The notes under the pieces are model-generated. The model was not told the DNA's origin and searched no databases. It saw only the letters and a program-made list of their open reading frames with translations. The translations under genes were made by a program, and so were the position numbers. A DNA stretch of 64,000 bases from contig NZ_BLAE01000016.1 in assembly GCF_009687865.1 (NCBI RefSeq), positions 124,001 to 188,000 on the forward strand. The letters are read 5' to 3'. This document shows, piece after piece, positions 44,332 through 52,968 of the stretch. Every line of letters begins with the position of its first letter. Position 1 is the first letter of the stretch. This DNA comes from Acrocarpospora macrocephala. Its GTDB lineage: Bacteria > Actinomycetota > Actinomycetes > Streptosporangiales > Streptosporangiaceae.

Positions 44332-45213
44332 TCACGGCACCAGCACCCGCAACGCCCCTGCTTCCACGGAGCAGCTGAGCGGCGTGGGACCGACCCGTTC
44401 GCCGTCGGCGTACGCGATCGTGTCCGGCGCGTCGAGGGTGACCGTGCGGCCGCGCAGGAGGTGCACCGCCGGGAGGGCGGTATGGGTGCCTTTGTAGACC
44501 CTGGGGAAGGCGCGCAGGAACGCGGTCTTCGGCATGGCCGCCAGGATCATCACGTCCAGCAGGCCGTCGTCGGGTGCCGCGTCGGGGCAGACCCGCATCC
44601 CGGCGCCGTACGAGCGCGTGTTGCCCACCGCCACCAGCATGGCCTCCCGTTTGATCACCTGGTCGTCGATCGTGATCGTGAACGGGATCGGGGTGAACGA
44701 GCGCAGTTCCTCGACCAGGGCGAGGATGTACTTCGACATGCCGGGCGGCCAGGTCATCCGGTTGGCGCGCTCGTTGACGCGGGAGTCGAAGCCGCACGCG
44801 ACAACCCCGGCGAACCACCGCGAGCCCGGAGATATCCGGCCCGCGTCGATCACCCGCACGCGGCCACCGAGCACCGCGTCCGCGGCCCGCAGCGGGTCAC
44901 GGCGCGGGATCCCCAGCGCGTCGGCGATGTCGTTGCCGGTCCCGGCCGGAATGATCCCCAGCGGCACGCCGGTGCCGGCCACCGCCTGGACGGCCAGATG
45001 CACCAGCCCGTCCCCGCCGAACGCGACGAGGGCGGCCGGCCCGGCGGCGACAGCCGTACGGGCCCTGGCCAGCGCGTCCTCAGCCGAATCTCCGATCAGG
45101 ACCGAGACCTCCCGGCCACCGGCCCGTAATCGCGCCAGGACCGGGTCGAGCGACCGGATCCCCCGCCCGCCACGCGCGGCCGGGTTCACCACGACGACGA
45201 GCTCGCCGGCCAC
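44332..45213 (-). CDS. Diacylglycerol/lipid kinase family protein
   Basis: The 293-residue protein has the DAGK catalytic pattern: VVVVNPAARGGRGIRS for nucleotide binding, LVAFGGDGLVHLAVQAV with the GGDG motif, and LGIIPAGTGNDIADALG. It phosphorylates diacylglycerol or a related lipid at the membrane, or acts in sphinganine-type lipid metabolism. The GTG start shares one base with the tatC stop codon. The helicase gene follows. Confidence 0.9.
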   Translation of the reverse strand: MAGELVVVVNPAARGGRGIRSLDPVLARLRAGGREVSVLIGDSAEDALARARTAVAAGPAALVAFGGDGLVHLAVQAVAGTGVPLGIIPAGTGNDIADALGIPRRDPLRAADAVLGGRVRVIDAGRISPGSRWFAGVVACGFDSRVNERANRMTWPPGMSKYILALVEELRSFTPIPFTITIDDQVIKREAMLVAVGNTRSYGAGMRVCPDAAPDDGLLDVMILAAMPKTAFLRAFPRVYKGTHTALPAVHLLRGRTVTLDAPDTIAYADGERVGPTPLSCSVEAGALRVLVP

Positions 45214-46076
45214 TAATCGTCGGCCGGAACGCTGGGGCCGTCGAGCTCCTCTTCCAGCGCCCGCGCCCGCTGCGCGTCCAGCGCGTCCTGCCTGCGGTCA
45301 CGGAAGTACATGAACGCCAGCGCCAGGTAGAACAGCGCGATCATCGGCATGGCCAGGGCCAGCATGGTGAACGGATCCTGGCTCGGGGTGGCGATGGCCG
45401 CGAACACGAACATCAGGAAGATGACCATGCGCTGGTGTTTGGCCACGGCGGCGAAGCGCAGCACGCCGATGATGTTCAGGAAGGCCATCAGCAGCGGCAG
45501 CAGGAAGGACACGCCGAAGATGACCAGCATCAGCATCAGGAACGACAGATAGTCGTTGACATCGATCAGCGGGACCGCGTTCTCCGGCACGAACCCCAGC
45601 AGCAGCGACAGGCCCTTGTCCATGGTCAGGTACGCCAGCGCGGACCCGGCCAGGAACAGCGGCACGGCGAGGCCGAGGAAGGTGTAGGAGTACTTCTTCT
45701 CGTTGCGGTACAGACCCGGGGTCACGAACGCCCAAACCTGATACAGCCAGATCGGCGCGGCCACCACCAGGCCGAACATGAACGCGACCTTGAGGTTGAT
45801 GAAGATGCCCCCGGTCACGCTGCCGACTACGAGGTTGAGGTTGCAGTCGGTGCTGGTGCTGTTGCCCAGCCGGAGGTTCGAAGGCAGCCGGCAGAACGGC
45901 CCGGTCATGAAATCCCAGATCGGGTCGAAGAAGATGAACCCGACGATCGTCCCCACCACAATGCCAAGAATGATCTTGACGATGCGGTTGCGCAGCTCAC
46001 GGATGTGATCCATGAGCGACATTCGGCCGTCGTCGTCACTCGCGGCCGTGGGAGTCGACCGTTTCAGCAGCGCCAT
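45213..46076 (-). CDS. tatC: Sec-independent translocase TatC
   Basis: The 287-residue protein has six hydrophobic segments and the signature start MSLMDHIRELRNRIVKI. It is the receptor for twin-arginine signal peptides in the cytoplasmic membrane. The charged C-terminal tail (RARALEEELDGPSVPADD) is longer than in Escherichia coli and usual for actinobacteria. tatA lies 32 bp upstream on the same strand. Confidence 0.97.
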   Translation of the reverse strand: MALLKRSTPTAASDDDGRMSLMDHIRELRNRIVKIILGIVVGTIVGFIFFDPIWDFMTGPFCRLPSNLRLGNSTSTDCNLNLVVGSVTGGIFINLKVAFMFGLVVAAPIWLYQVWAFVTPGLYRNEKKYSYTFLGLAVPLFLAGSALAYLTMDKGLSLLLGFVPENAVPLIDVNDYLSFLMLMLVIFGVSFLLPLLMAFLNIIGVLRFAAVAKHQRMVIFLMFVFAAIATPSQDPFTMLALAMPMIALFYLALAFMYFRDRRQDALDAQRARALEEELDGPSVPADD

Positions 46077-46107
46077 TGGACGATTCCTGGGCTAGGGGAA
46101 GGAGCGT

Positions 46108-46434
46108 TCAGTTCTGCTTGTCGGCCTGCGCGGCGCGCAGCTTGGCGTTCTCTTCCTCAAGCGTGCGCAGCCGGTCCTCGACCGAGGGAGTCGCCGGGTT
46201 GGCGGCGGCGGGGACGGCCGGGGGAATCTGCGCCGCGGGCGGCGGCACGGTCTCGGCCTGAGCCTTCACGACCGTCGATTCCTCGTCCTCGTCGTTCATC
46301 TTCTTGGTTTCCTTCTTGAACAGCCGCAGCGACTGCCCAAGCGCCCGCGCGGTGTCCGGAAGCTTCTTCGCGCCGAACAGAAGGATGACGATGAGCCCGA
46401 TGATTATCAGCTCAGTGGGTCCCAAGCTTGGCAT
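46108..46434 (-). CDS. tatA: Twin-arginine translocase TatA
   Basis: The 108-residue protein has one N-terminal membrane helix (LGPTELIIIGLIVILLFGAK), the conserved FGAKKLPD hinge and an amphipathic helix RALGQSLRLFKKE, then an acidic, alanine-proline-rich tail. It oligomerises to form the Tat pore with TatC. No tatB-like gene is present here; actinobacterial tatB normally lies elsewhere. Confidence 0.95.
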   Translation of the reverse strand: MPSLGPTELIIIGLIVILLFGAKKLPDTARALGQSLRLFKKETKKMNDEDEESTVVKAQAETVPPPAAQIPPAVPAAANPATPSVEDRLRTLEEENAKLRAAQADKQN

Positions 46435-46534
46435 GACACTTCCTTACGGGGCCGATGGTGCGCCTGCACGTCTCAGCCCGATGGTACGCCGTGCGGGCAG
46501 TACTCATCACCCTGCCCTTCCAACAGCGGCTATG

Positions 46535-46720
46535 TCATCCTTCGGAAGGACGATTCCCGATCTCGGCGCGTAACCGGGCCTGCGCGGGTTCGATACGCTT
46601 CCTGGCCCGGTCGAGCTCCCGCCCGAGCCCGCGCGCGGCCACCAGAACCCGCGCGGTCAGCACGCCGAGCACGGCCAGCCCGGCCACGCCCAGCCCGACC
46701 GCGGCATAGATCCAGAACAT
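46535..46720 (-). CDS. Small single-span membrane protein
   Basis: The 61-residue product has one N-terminal transmembrane helix (IYAAVGLGVAGLAVLGVLTA) and a basic, helical cytoplasmic tail (RGLGRELDRARKRIEPAQAR). Its gene lies 8 bp after pafC and 100 bp before tatA. A small membrane protein is often found at this place in related genomes. Function is unknown. Confidence 0.65.
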   Translation of the reverse strand: MFWIYAAVGLGVAGLAVLGVLTARVLVAARGLGRELDRARKRIEPAQARLRAEIGNRPSEG

Positions 46721-46728
46721 GACGCCCC

Positions 46729-47670
46729 TCAGTAATAGTTGGCCAGGGCCTCTTTGGCGGTCTCCGTCACGCGTTCGGCCAGCGACTCGGGCCTGATCAC
46801 GCGGCCGGAGTCGCCCAGCCGGAGCGCGAGCCGTACCAGCCAGGTCTGGTCACGCGCCCGCAGGGTGACGCGCTGGCGGCCCTCGCCGAGCTCCTCCAGG
46901 CTCTCCACCGGGTAGTACTCCGACACCCACCGCCCGGCCGGGGTGACCTCCAGCTCCACCAGCTCGTCGCTCTCCGACGGCCGGAACACGCCGTCGGCGA
47001 CGTCCATGGGCTCGGCCTCGGCGGGCGGGTCGGCGGCCACGTCCAGCATGTCCACCGCGAGGATCCGGTCCACCCGGAACATGCGCATCGCCTCGGCCCG
47101 GTAGCACCAGCCCTCCAGGTAGTGGTGGCCGTCCACCAGCACCACCCGGAGCGGGTCCACCTCGCGCGGCGTCACCTCGTCGCGGCCGGGCACGTAGTAG
47201 CGCAGCGACACCCGCCGCTGGTGCCTGGCCGCCGTGGTGACGGTGGCCAGCGCGCCGGGCGCGGCGTCCACCTCCACCGCGACCTGGTTGCTGACCGCCG
47301 CCGCGCCGTCGCCGGCGGCCTGCTCCAGCTTGGCGATGACCCGCCCGAGCGCCTCGGTCCCGGCGAACTCCGGCAACTCGGCCAGCATGCGCAGGGCCAC
47401 CAGCAGGGCGCTGACCTCGTCCACGCCCAGCTTCAGCGGCCGCGCGATGGTCTCGGCGTTGTCGATGAGGATCTCGCCGCCGTCCCAGGAGACGTCGATG
47501 AGGTCGCCGGGGGTGTGCCCCGGCAGCCCGCACATCCAGACCAGCTGCAGGTCGTCGATGAGCTGCTTCTCGTTCAGCCCGAACAGCCGCGCCACCTCCG
47601 GCACCTGCGCCCCGGGATGGGACATCAGGTACGGCACGAGCGCCAGCAGCCGCGGCAGCCGGTCGTTCAC
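46729..47670 (-). CDS. pafC: WYL-domain regulator PafC
   Basis: The 313-residue protein has an N-terminal winged helix-turn-helix (LLALVPYLMSHPGAQVPEVA, then RLFGLNEKQLIDDLQLVWM) and a WYL domain with RVVLVDGHHYLEGWCYRAEA and the C-terminal WCX extension. Its GTG start overlaps the pafB stop by four bases. PafB and PafC together activate the LexA-independent DNA damage response in mycobacteria, sensing single-stranded DNA through the WYL domain. The symbol is by similarity and position behind pafB. Confidence 0.93.
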   Translation of the reverse strand: MNDRLPRLLALVPYLMSHPGAQVPEVARLFGLNEKQLIDDLQLVWMCGLPGHTPGDLIDVSWDGGEILIDNAETIARPLKLGVDEVSALLVALRMLAELPEFAGTEALGRVIAKLEQAAGDGAAAVSNQVAVEVDAAPGALATVTTAARHQRRVSLRYYVPGRDEVTPREVDPLRVVLVDGHHYLEGWCYRAEAMRMFRVDRILAVDMLDVAADPPAEAEPMDVADGVFRPSESDELVELEVTPAGRWVSEYYPVESLEELGEGRQRVTLRARDQTWLVRLALRLGDSGRVIRPESLAERVTETAKEALANYY

Positions 47671-48608
47671 TGCAGAGCCCCCTTCAGGCGGCGGATGACG
47701 GCCTCCCGCGCGTCCGGCGGGTCGATCACCTGAGCGTCGGCGGCGAGGCTGGCGATCCACCCGGCCAGCCGCTCCGCGTCGGTGAACGCGAGCTCCACCT
47801 CGTCCCACTCGGCTCCCGGCCGGACCACCCTGGCCAGATGCCGCAACCCCTGGCAGGTGCCGGGGCGCACCCGCAGCAGCGCCGTACGCTCAGGGAACTC
47901 CTCGCCCGCGTAACCCACCTGGGCGCGCAGGTCGATGCCGTCGGGCACGCGGACCGCGCCGGGCCGCCCGGCCGGGGCGACCTGGCCGGCGATGCGGCTC
48001 AGCCGGAACACCCGGGTGTCGTCGCGGCCGCGGTCGTGCCCGACCAGATACCACCGGCCGCGGCGGCTGACCACGCCCCACGGCTCGACCACCCGGCGCA
48101 GCACCGACTCGCTGCCGGAGGAGCGGTAGTCGAAGGCCACCACCCGCCGGTCCCTGACCGCCTCCCACAACGTCGGGAAGGAGGCGTCCCTGGTGTCCAC
48201 CCGCAGCTCCAGCGGGCCCTCCACCAGATCGGTCTCCACCCCGCCCGCCTTCAGCTTGAGCATCGCGCCGCTGGCCGCCTCGGCCAGGTTGGCCCGCTGC
48301 CAGACCTGCGCGGCCAGACCCAGCACGGCGGCCTCGTCGGGTTCCAGGGTGATCTCGGGCAGCTCGTAGGCCTGCCGGACGATGCGGTAGCCGGGATCGT
48401 CCTCCCACGGGTCCTTGTTGACCTCGATCGGGATGCCGATCTCGCGCAGCTCGTTCTTGTCCCGCTCGAACATGCGCTGGAAGGCTTCGTCGTTGTCCGG
48501 GTCGTAGCCCGGGACGACGTGGCGGATCTGCTCCGCGCTCAGCGGCCGCCGGGTCGAGAGCAGGCAGATCACCAGATTGAGCAATCGCTCGGTCTTCCGC
48601 CGGGACAT
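47667..48608 (-). CDS. pafB: WYL-domain regulator PafB
   Basis: The 313-residue protein begins MSRRKTERLLNLVICLLSTR and EQIRHVVPGYDPDNDEAFQR, a typical PafB winged helix, followed by the WYL domain with WGVVSRRGRWYLVGHDRGRD and FRLSRI. It forms the activator with PafC, encoded in the overlapping frame downstream. The ATG at 48608 gives the standard family start; the frame is open far upstream on the strand opposite the DUF3866 gene. Confidence 0.94.
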   Translation of the reverse strand: MSRRKTERLLNLVICLLSTRRPLSAEQIRHVVPGYDPDNDEAFQRMFERDKNELREIGIPIEVNKDPWEDDPGYRIVRQAYELPEITLEPDEAAVLGLAAQVWQRANLAEAASGAMLKLKAGGVETDLVEGPLELRVDTRDASFPTLWEAVRDRRVVAFDYRSSGSESVLRRVVEPWGVVSRRGRWYLVGHDRGRDDTRVFRLSRIAGQVAPAGRPGAVRVPDGIDLRAQVGYAGEEFPERTALLRVRPGTCQGLRHLARVVRPGAEWDEVELAFTDAERLAGWIASLAADAQVIDPPDAREAVIRRLKGALQ

Positions 48609-48629
48609 GGCCCCTCCCCTCCTTCTCCG

Positions 48630-49724
48630 ATGAAGAACGCTACCCTTTTCCAGGTGATCAGATGGCGCAAGGGCGAGGTCCTGGGGATCAGGCGTGACTG
48701 GCCGGGCGCGGTGGAACTGGAGGTGTCCGTCGAGGACGGAACCCAGTGCCGGGCGCTGGCCTATCCCCCGCTGGTGGGCCGTCCGGAGCCCGGCGACGCG
48801 GTGCTCCTGAACACGACCGCACTCGCGATGGGCCTCGGTACGGGAGGTTACGCCATGGTGGTGGCGATTCCTGACCGTTTGCCACAAGATCCGGTGGGTC
48901 CCGGCCACCTGGTGAAGGCGCGGTACACGCCGTTGCAGGCCACCGTGCAGGGCGCGGACGAGCAGGACTCGCCCCACCACGAGCTGCTCCGCGACGCCGA
49001 CTCCCTGGACGGCATGCCCGTCGTGGTGGCCGACCTGCACTCCGCCCTCCCGCCGATCCTCTGCGGCCTGTACGCCTCCCGCCCCGAGATCCGGGTGGCG
49101 TACGTGATGCAGGACGGCGGCGCCCTCCCCGCCTGGTTCTCCATGTCCTGCGCCCGGCTGCGGGAGATCGGCTGGCTGTGCGGCGTGGTCACGGCCGGGC
49201 AGGCGTTCGGCGGGGACGTGGAGGCGGTGACCACGCACACCGCCCTGCTGGCCGCCCGGCACGTGCTCAAGGCCGACGTGGCGATCATCGCCCAGGGCCC
49301 CGGCAATCTGGGCACGGGCACCCGCTGGGGTTTCTCCGGCGTGATGGCCGGGGAGGCGATCAACGCGGCCGGGGTGCTCGGCGGGCGCCCGGTGGCGGCG
49401 CTGCGGATCAGCGAGGGCGACCAGCGGGACCGGCACGTCGGGGTGTCGCACCATTCGCTCACCGCGTACGGCCGGGTGGCGCTGTCCCCCGCCGAGGTGG
49501 TGGTGCCCGCGCTGCCGGGCGAGTTCGGCGACCAGATCCGCTACCAGTCGGCCGACCTCGCCTCCCGCCACATCCTCGTCGAGGTGCCGGTCGGCGGGCT
49601 GTACGAGGCGCTGCGGAAGTCCCCCGTCACCCTGTCGACGATGGGCAGGAACCTGGACCAGGACCGCGCCTATTTCCTGGCGGCGGCCGCCGCGGGCCGC
49701 CACACCGCCACGCTTCTGGCCTGA
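48630..49724 (+). CDS. DUF3866 family protein
   Basis: The roughly 364-residue protein matches actinobacterial DUF3866: VIRWRKGEVLGIRRDWPGAV at the N-terminus, LLNTTALAMGLGTGGYAMVV, DLHSALPPILCGL, YVMQDGGALPAWFS, and GPGNLGTGTRWGFSG. The function of this family is not known. The family usually begins near VIRWRKG, so a GTG at 48654 is a good alternative to the ATG at 48630; I see no strong ribosome binding site for either. It is divergent from pafB with only 21 bp between starts, as in other actinomycetes. Confidence 0.85.
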   Translation: MKNATLFQVIRWRKGEVLGIRRDWPGAVELEVSVEDGTQCRALAYPPLVGRPEPGDAVLLNTTALAMGLGTGGYAMVVAIPDRLPQDPVGPGHLVKARYTPLQATVQGADEQDSPHHELLRDADSLDGMPVVVADLHSALPPILCGLYASRPEIRVAYVMQDGGALPAWFSMSCARLREIGWLCGVVTAGQAFGGDVEAVTTHTALLAARHVLKADVAIIAQGPGNLGTGTRWGFSGVMAGEAINAAGVLGGRPVAALRISEGDQRDRHVGVSHHSLTAYGRVALSPAEVVVPALPGEFGDQIRYQSADLASRHILVEVPVGGLYEALRKSPVTLSTMGRNLDQDRAYFLAAAAAGRHTATLLA

Positions 49725-49765
49725 AATACCAGCTCAGCGCGGGCCTGACTTCTAGCATCCGACGC

Positions 49766-50680
49766 ATGAACGCGAGAAGAACAGCGCGGAAAGTCCGGGC
49801 CGCCCTGCTGGGTGCCGCCCTGCTGGCGGTCCCGGCGTGCTCGGGGTCGAGCGCCGAGTCCGGAGCGGGCCGGGAGCCCGTCCCGAGCACCTCCGCCACG
49901 GTGGCGGGATCGGCGCCGAGCGATCCCCAGCAGGTCGGCTTCCTGGCCATCGGCGACTTCGGCACCGGCGGCAAGGCGCAGCGGCGGGTGGCGGCGGCGA
50001 TGAAACGCTGGGCCTCCCGGCACCGCGTCGACGCGATCATCACGACCGGGGACAACGTCTACCCTGATGGCCGTCCCGACAAGTTCCCCGCCGTGCTCAC
50101 CAAGCCCTACAAGGGGCTGAAAGCCCCGCTCTGGGCGGCGCTCGGCAATCACGACGTGCAGGCGGGACACGCCGCCCAGCAGCTGAAGACCCTCGGCCTG
50201 CCCACGCCGCCGTTCGCGAAGCGGCTGCCCGGGGTGGAGTTCCTGTTCCTGGACGCCAACCGCGACCACGCCGCGCAGGCCGGCTGGCTGGACCGCCAGC
50301 TGTCGGCCGCCGGGCCCCGGCTGCGGGTCGTGGTGTTCCACCAGCCCGCCTGGTCGTGCTCCCTGCACGGCTCGACCGCGACCGTGGACCGGCACTGGGT
50401 GCCCATCCTGGAACGGCACCGGGTGGCCCTGGTCCTCAACGGCCACGACCACAACTACCAGCGTTTCGTCTCCCCCAACGGGGTCAACTACATCGTCACC
50501 GGCGGGGGCGGCGCGGGCCTCTACCCGATCAAGTACGGCTGCCCCGGCCTGCCCAAACGGGCCGCCGCCCGCAAACGCCACCACTTCGTGGCCGTCCAGG
50601 TCACCGGCGACGACACCCTCAGCGTGGCCGCCATCGGCCCCAAGGGCCACACCTTCGACTGGTCGGTCATCACACGCTGA
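49766..50680 (+). CDS. Lipoprotein acid-phosphatase-like metallophosphoesterase
   Basis: The 304-residue protein has a lipoprotein signal (ALLGAALLAVPACSG; Cys25) and a calcineurin-like domain with FLAIGDFGTGG, TTGDNVYPDG, LGNHDV, VFHQPAWS and NGHDHNYQRF. The layout resembles tartrate-resistant purple acid phosphatases. It would be anchored outside the membrane to release phosphate from organic esters. The last 11 bases overlap the end of the convergent DUF3291 gene. Confidence 0.88.
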   Translation: MNARRTARKVRAALLGAALLAVPACSGSSAESGAGREPVPSTSATVAGSAPSDPQQVGFLAIGDFGTGGKAQRRVAAAMKRWASRHRVDAIITTGDNVYPDGRPDKFPAVLTKPYKGLKAPLWAALGNHDVQAGHAAQQLKTLGLPTPPFAKRLPGVEFLFLDANRDHAAQAGWLDRQLSAAGPRLRVVVFHQPAWSCSLHGSTATVDRHWVPILERHRVALVLNGHDHNYQRFVSPNGVNYIVTGGGGAGLYPIKYGCPGLPKRAAARKRHHFVAVQVTGDDTLSVAAIGPKGHTFDWSVITR

Positions 50681-51113
50681 CCGGGTCATAGAAGTCCTTG
50701 AAGGTGAACGCCTCCGGACCGGGCCCTTCGGCCCTGAGCCGGTCCAGCCGGGCCATCCCCTCCGTGAGAGTGGGCGGCTCCCCCTCCGGCACCCACCACA
50801 TCACGCTGTACGGCACCGCCACCCGCTGGAACCACTCCCGCCGCCGTTGTAACACGGCCAGATGCCGGGACCGGTACACGAAGTTCCAGAGCGCCTCCCG
50901 CGACTCCCAGACCGAGAAGTTGATCACGAGCTCGTCCCCGTAGTGGTGCTGCACGGTGTCGGTGGGATCAGGCCCGCCCTTGAGCCGCCAGACGAACCCC
51001 GGCGAGCTGTCGGAGAGCAGGTTGACGGGTTCCAGCAGGGCGACGAACTCCGCCAGCAGGGGGGAGTCGAGGGGGGCGAGCAGATACGCGACGTTCAGCT
51101 GGGCCAGATGCAT
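50670..51113 (-). CDS. DUF3291 domain protein
   Basis: The 147-residue protein starts MHLAQLNVAYLLAPLDSPLL and contains VWRLKGGPDPTD, LVINFSVWESREALWNFVYR and WWVPEGEPPTL, the pattern of DUF3291, a dimeric alpha-beta barrel related to monooxygenase/EthD folds. No reaction is established for it. It is encoded between two convergently arranged genes. Confidence 0.85.
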   Translation of the reverse strand: MHLAQLNVAYLLAPLDSPLLAEFVALLEPVNLLSDSSPGFVWRLKGGPDPTDTVQHHYGDELVINFSVWESREALWNFVYRSRHLAVLQRRREWFQRVAVPYSVMWWVPEGEPPTLTEGMARLDRLRAEGPGPEAFTFKDFYDPVSV

Positions 51114-51144
51114 GACCCCAGGATTCCCAGCCCCGCCTTCTATG

Positions 51145-51777
51145 TCAATTCTTATTATTTTTAGAGATGACCACGCAGCACTCCCCGGGCCTGGGGTCCA
51201 GCCGGGCCGTCACGCCCTCGGCCCCGTCGAGCAGCCCCTGGCAGAGCGACAGGTTCATCGAGCACACCAGCAGCGGATGTTCCCCCGCCAGCACGTGGAA
51301 GGGGCAGTTGCGCAGCCGCAGCACCCCGTCCTCCTCGTAGGGTTCGTAGCCCTGCCGGGCCAGCGTCTCCCGTACCGGCCCGGACGCGCCGGCGGCCAGC
51401 TTCCGGCCCGCCCGCCGCGCGGCCTCCTCGGCCAGCTCGTCGCCGCCGAGTAGGTCGACCACCTCGGCCAGGATCAGCGCCACCGTGCGATAGTCCCGGG
51501 GCGGCAGGCTGACCAGATGCTCGGCCCCCGACCGGCGATACACCTTCGCGGGCCGCCCGCTGCCCGGCCCGGTCCGCTCCCCCAGCCGCTTGAACTCCGC
51601 CGTCAGCAGCCCCGCGTCGACCAGCTTGTCGAGATGGAACGCGGCCAGGCCCCGGGCCACCCCGGTCGCCTCCGCCGCCTCGGCCCGCCCGACCGCCCGG
51701 CCGCGCCCGACCACGAACCGGTACAGCTCCCGCCGCACCGGATCCCCGAGCAGGGCCACCGCCTCATCACTGTCCAC
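51145..51777 (-). CDS. ArsR-like regulator with C-terminal cysteine cluster (SufR-like)
   Basis: The 210-residue protein, from a GTG at 51777, has a winged helix-turn-helix (ALLGDPVRRELYRFVVGRGR, then ATGVARGLAAFHLDKLVDAG) and a C-terminal domain with cysteines in RNCPFHVL, LLVCSMNLSLCQ and PGECCVVI. SufR-type regulators use C-terminal cysteines to hold an Fe-S cluster and control sufBCDS genes; the spacing here is similar but not identical to that motif. No suf genes are nearby. I regard it as a probable metal- or cluster-sensing regulator. Confidence 0.75.
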   Translation of the reverse strand: MDSDEAVALLGDPVRRELYRFVVGRGRAVGRAEAAEATGVARGLAAFHLDKLVDAGLLTAEFKRLGERTGPGSGRPAKVYRRSGAEHLVSLPPRDYRTVALILAEVVDLLGGDELAEEAARRAGRKLAAGASGPVRETLARQGYEPYEEDGVLRLRNCPFHVLAGEHPLLVCSMNLSLCQGLLDGAEGVTARLDPRPGECCVVISKNNKN

Positions 51778-51845
51778 AGCCGGAGTGTACGGAAACGCCG
51801 GAGCCCTCCTCCCCGCCGAGGGAAGGAGGGCTCTCTTGCGGACGA

Positions 51846-52880
51846 TCAGACGGCGCCGAGCACGTCCACCACGAACACCAGGGTGTCGGTGCCCTTGATC
51901 CCGGCCTCGGCCTGGCCTTCCTTGCCGTACCCGAGCTCCGGCGGGATGGTGATGACGACGCGGCTGCCCACGGCGACGCCGGTCAGGCCCTGGGCCCAGC
52001 CCTTGACGACCTGGCTGAGCGCGAACTGGGTGGCCTCGCCGCGCTTCCAGCTGGAGTCGAACTCCTGGTCGGAGCCCCAGATCTTGCCGGTGTAGTGCAC
52101 CATGACCGTCTGGGTCTCCTTCACCTTCGGGCCGTCGCCCTTGATGACGGTCTTGACGACCAGGTCCTTCGGCGGCTGCGCCACGGTCTTGGTGGTCAGC
52201 TCGGGGGCCGTCTCGCCGCCCGGGTTGACCAGCTTGACACCCTCGATTCCGGGGTCGGTGGCATTGCCCACGGCGGCCCTGGCGGCGGCCGAGACCATGT
52301 CGATGACCAGCACCTGCGAGGTCACCCCGAAGTCGGTGCCCTGCTGTTTGGCGTTGTCGATCATGGCCTGGTCGAGGCTGTCCTTGGCGATCACGACCAG
52401 CACCCGGCCCCCGGGCTTCAACCCGACCAGGCCGTCGTGCAGCACTTTCGGGAGGTTCTGGTTGACCGGCACGAACTCGGGCGTTCCCTTGTCGTACGCC
52501 GAGCCGACGGTCTTGTTCTCCTTGCCGTCCCAGGTGTAGACGCTCACGTTGGCGACCAGCGTGTCGCCGTCCTTGGCCGCGCTGCCGTCCCCGGGGGCGA
52601 TCACGCGCGCCGAGGAGGTCAGGGCCGGGTTCCCGGCGGGGAAGGTGACCTTCGGCATGGTGCCGGCGGAACCGTCGACCTTGATGTTCTTGGCGTCGCC
52701 GAGCGGCCCGGTCAGCGAGGCCGCGGCGCTGGGCGCGGGGGCGCTGCCGCTGGCGGCGGCCGAGCCGGCCGGGGTGGCTGCGGGGCTGGCCCCGGTGGCG
52801 GTCTTCTGGGCGGTGCCGCACGCGACAGCGGTCAGAAGCAAAGGAAGAGCGGCGGCGGCGATGGCCGTGCGGCGGCGCAT
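51846..52880 (-). CDS. FKBP-type peptidyl-prolyl isomerase lipoprotein
   Basis: The 344-residue protein has a lipoprotein signal (ALPLLLTAVACG), an Ala/Ser-rich linker and two FKBP-like domains. The first (about residues 95-205) is degenerate; the second is clear: VMVHYTGKIWGSDQEFDSSW, VVKGWAQGLTGVAVGSRVVI and IPPELGYG. It assists folding of exported proteins at the outer face of the membrane. FKBP genes commonly follow pafA in actinomycetes. It lies 88 bp after pafA. Confidence 0.92.
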   Translation of the reverse strand: MRRRTAIAAAALPLLLTAVACGTAQKTATGASPAATPAGSAAASGSAPAPSAAASLTGPLGDAKNIKVDGSAGTMPKVTFPAGNPALTSSARVIAPGDGSAAKDGDTLVANVSVYTWDGKENKTVGSAYDKGTPEFVPVNQNLPKVLHDGLVGLKPGGRVLVVIAKDSLDQAMIDNAKQQGTDFGVTSQVLVIDMVSAAARAAVGNATDPGIEGVKLVNPGGETAPELTTKTVAQPPKDLVVKTVIKGDGPKVKETQTVMVHYTGKIWGSDQEFDSSWKRGEATQFALSQVVKGWAQGLTGVAVGSRVVITIPPELGYGKEGQAEAGIKGTDTLVFVVDVLGAV

Positions 52881-52968
52881 GATGGGAATCCTCAGGAAGG
52901 CAGCGGAGAGTCAGACAGCGGGTTCGCGTCACACTACCCGAACCCGCTGTCAGGATGGCGTAAGGAGA

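Noticed and set aside
41725-45129. A plus-strand open frame of more than 1100 codons
   Set aside because: It is the antisense of the helicase and lipid kinase genes. Very high GC keeps the opposite frame open; the sense proteins have full motif sets.
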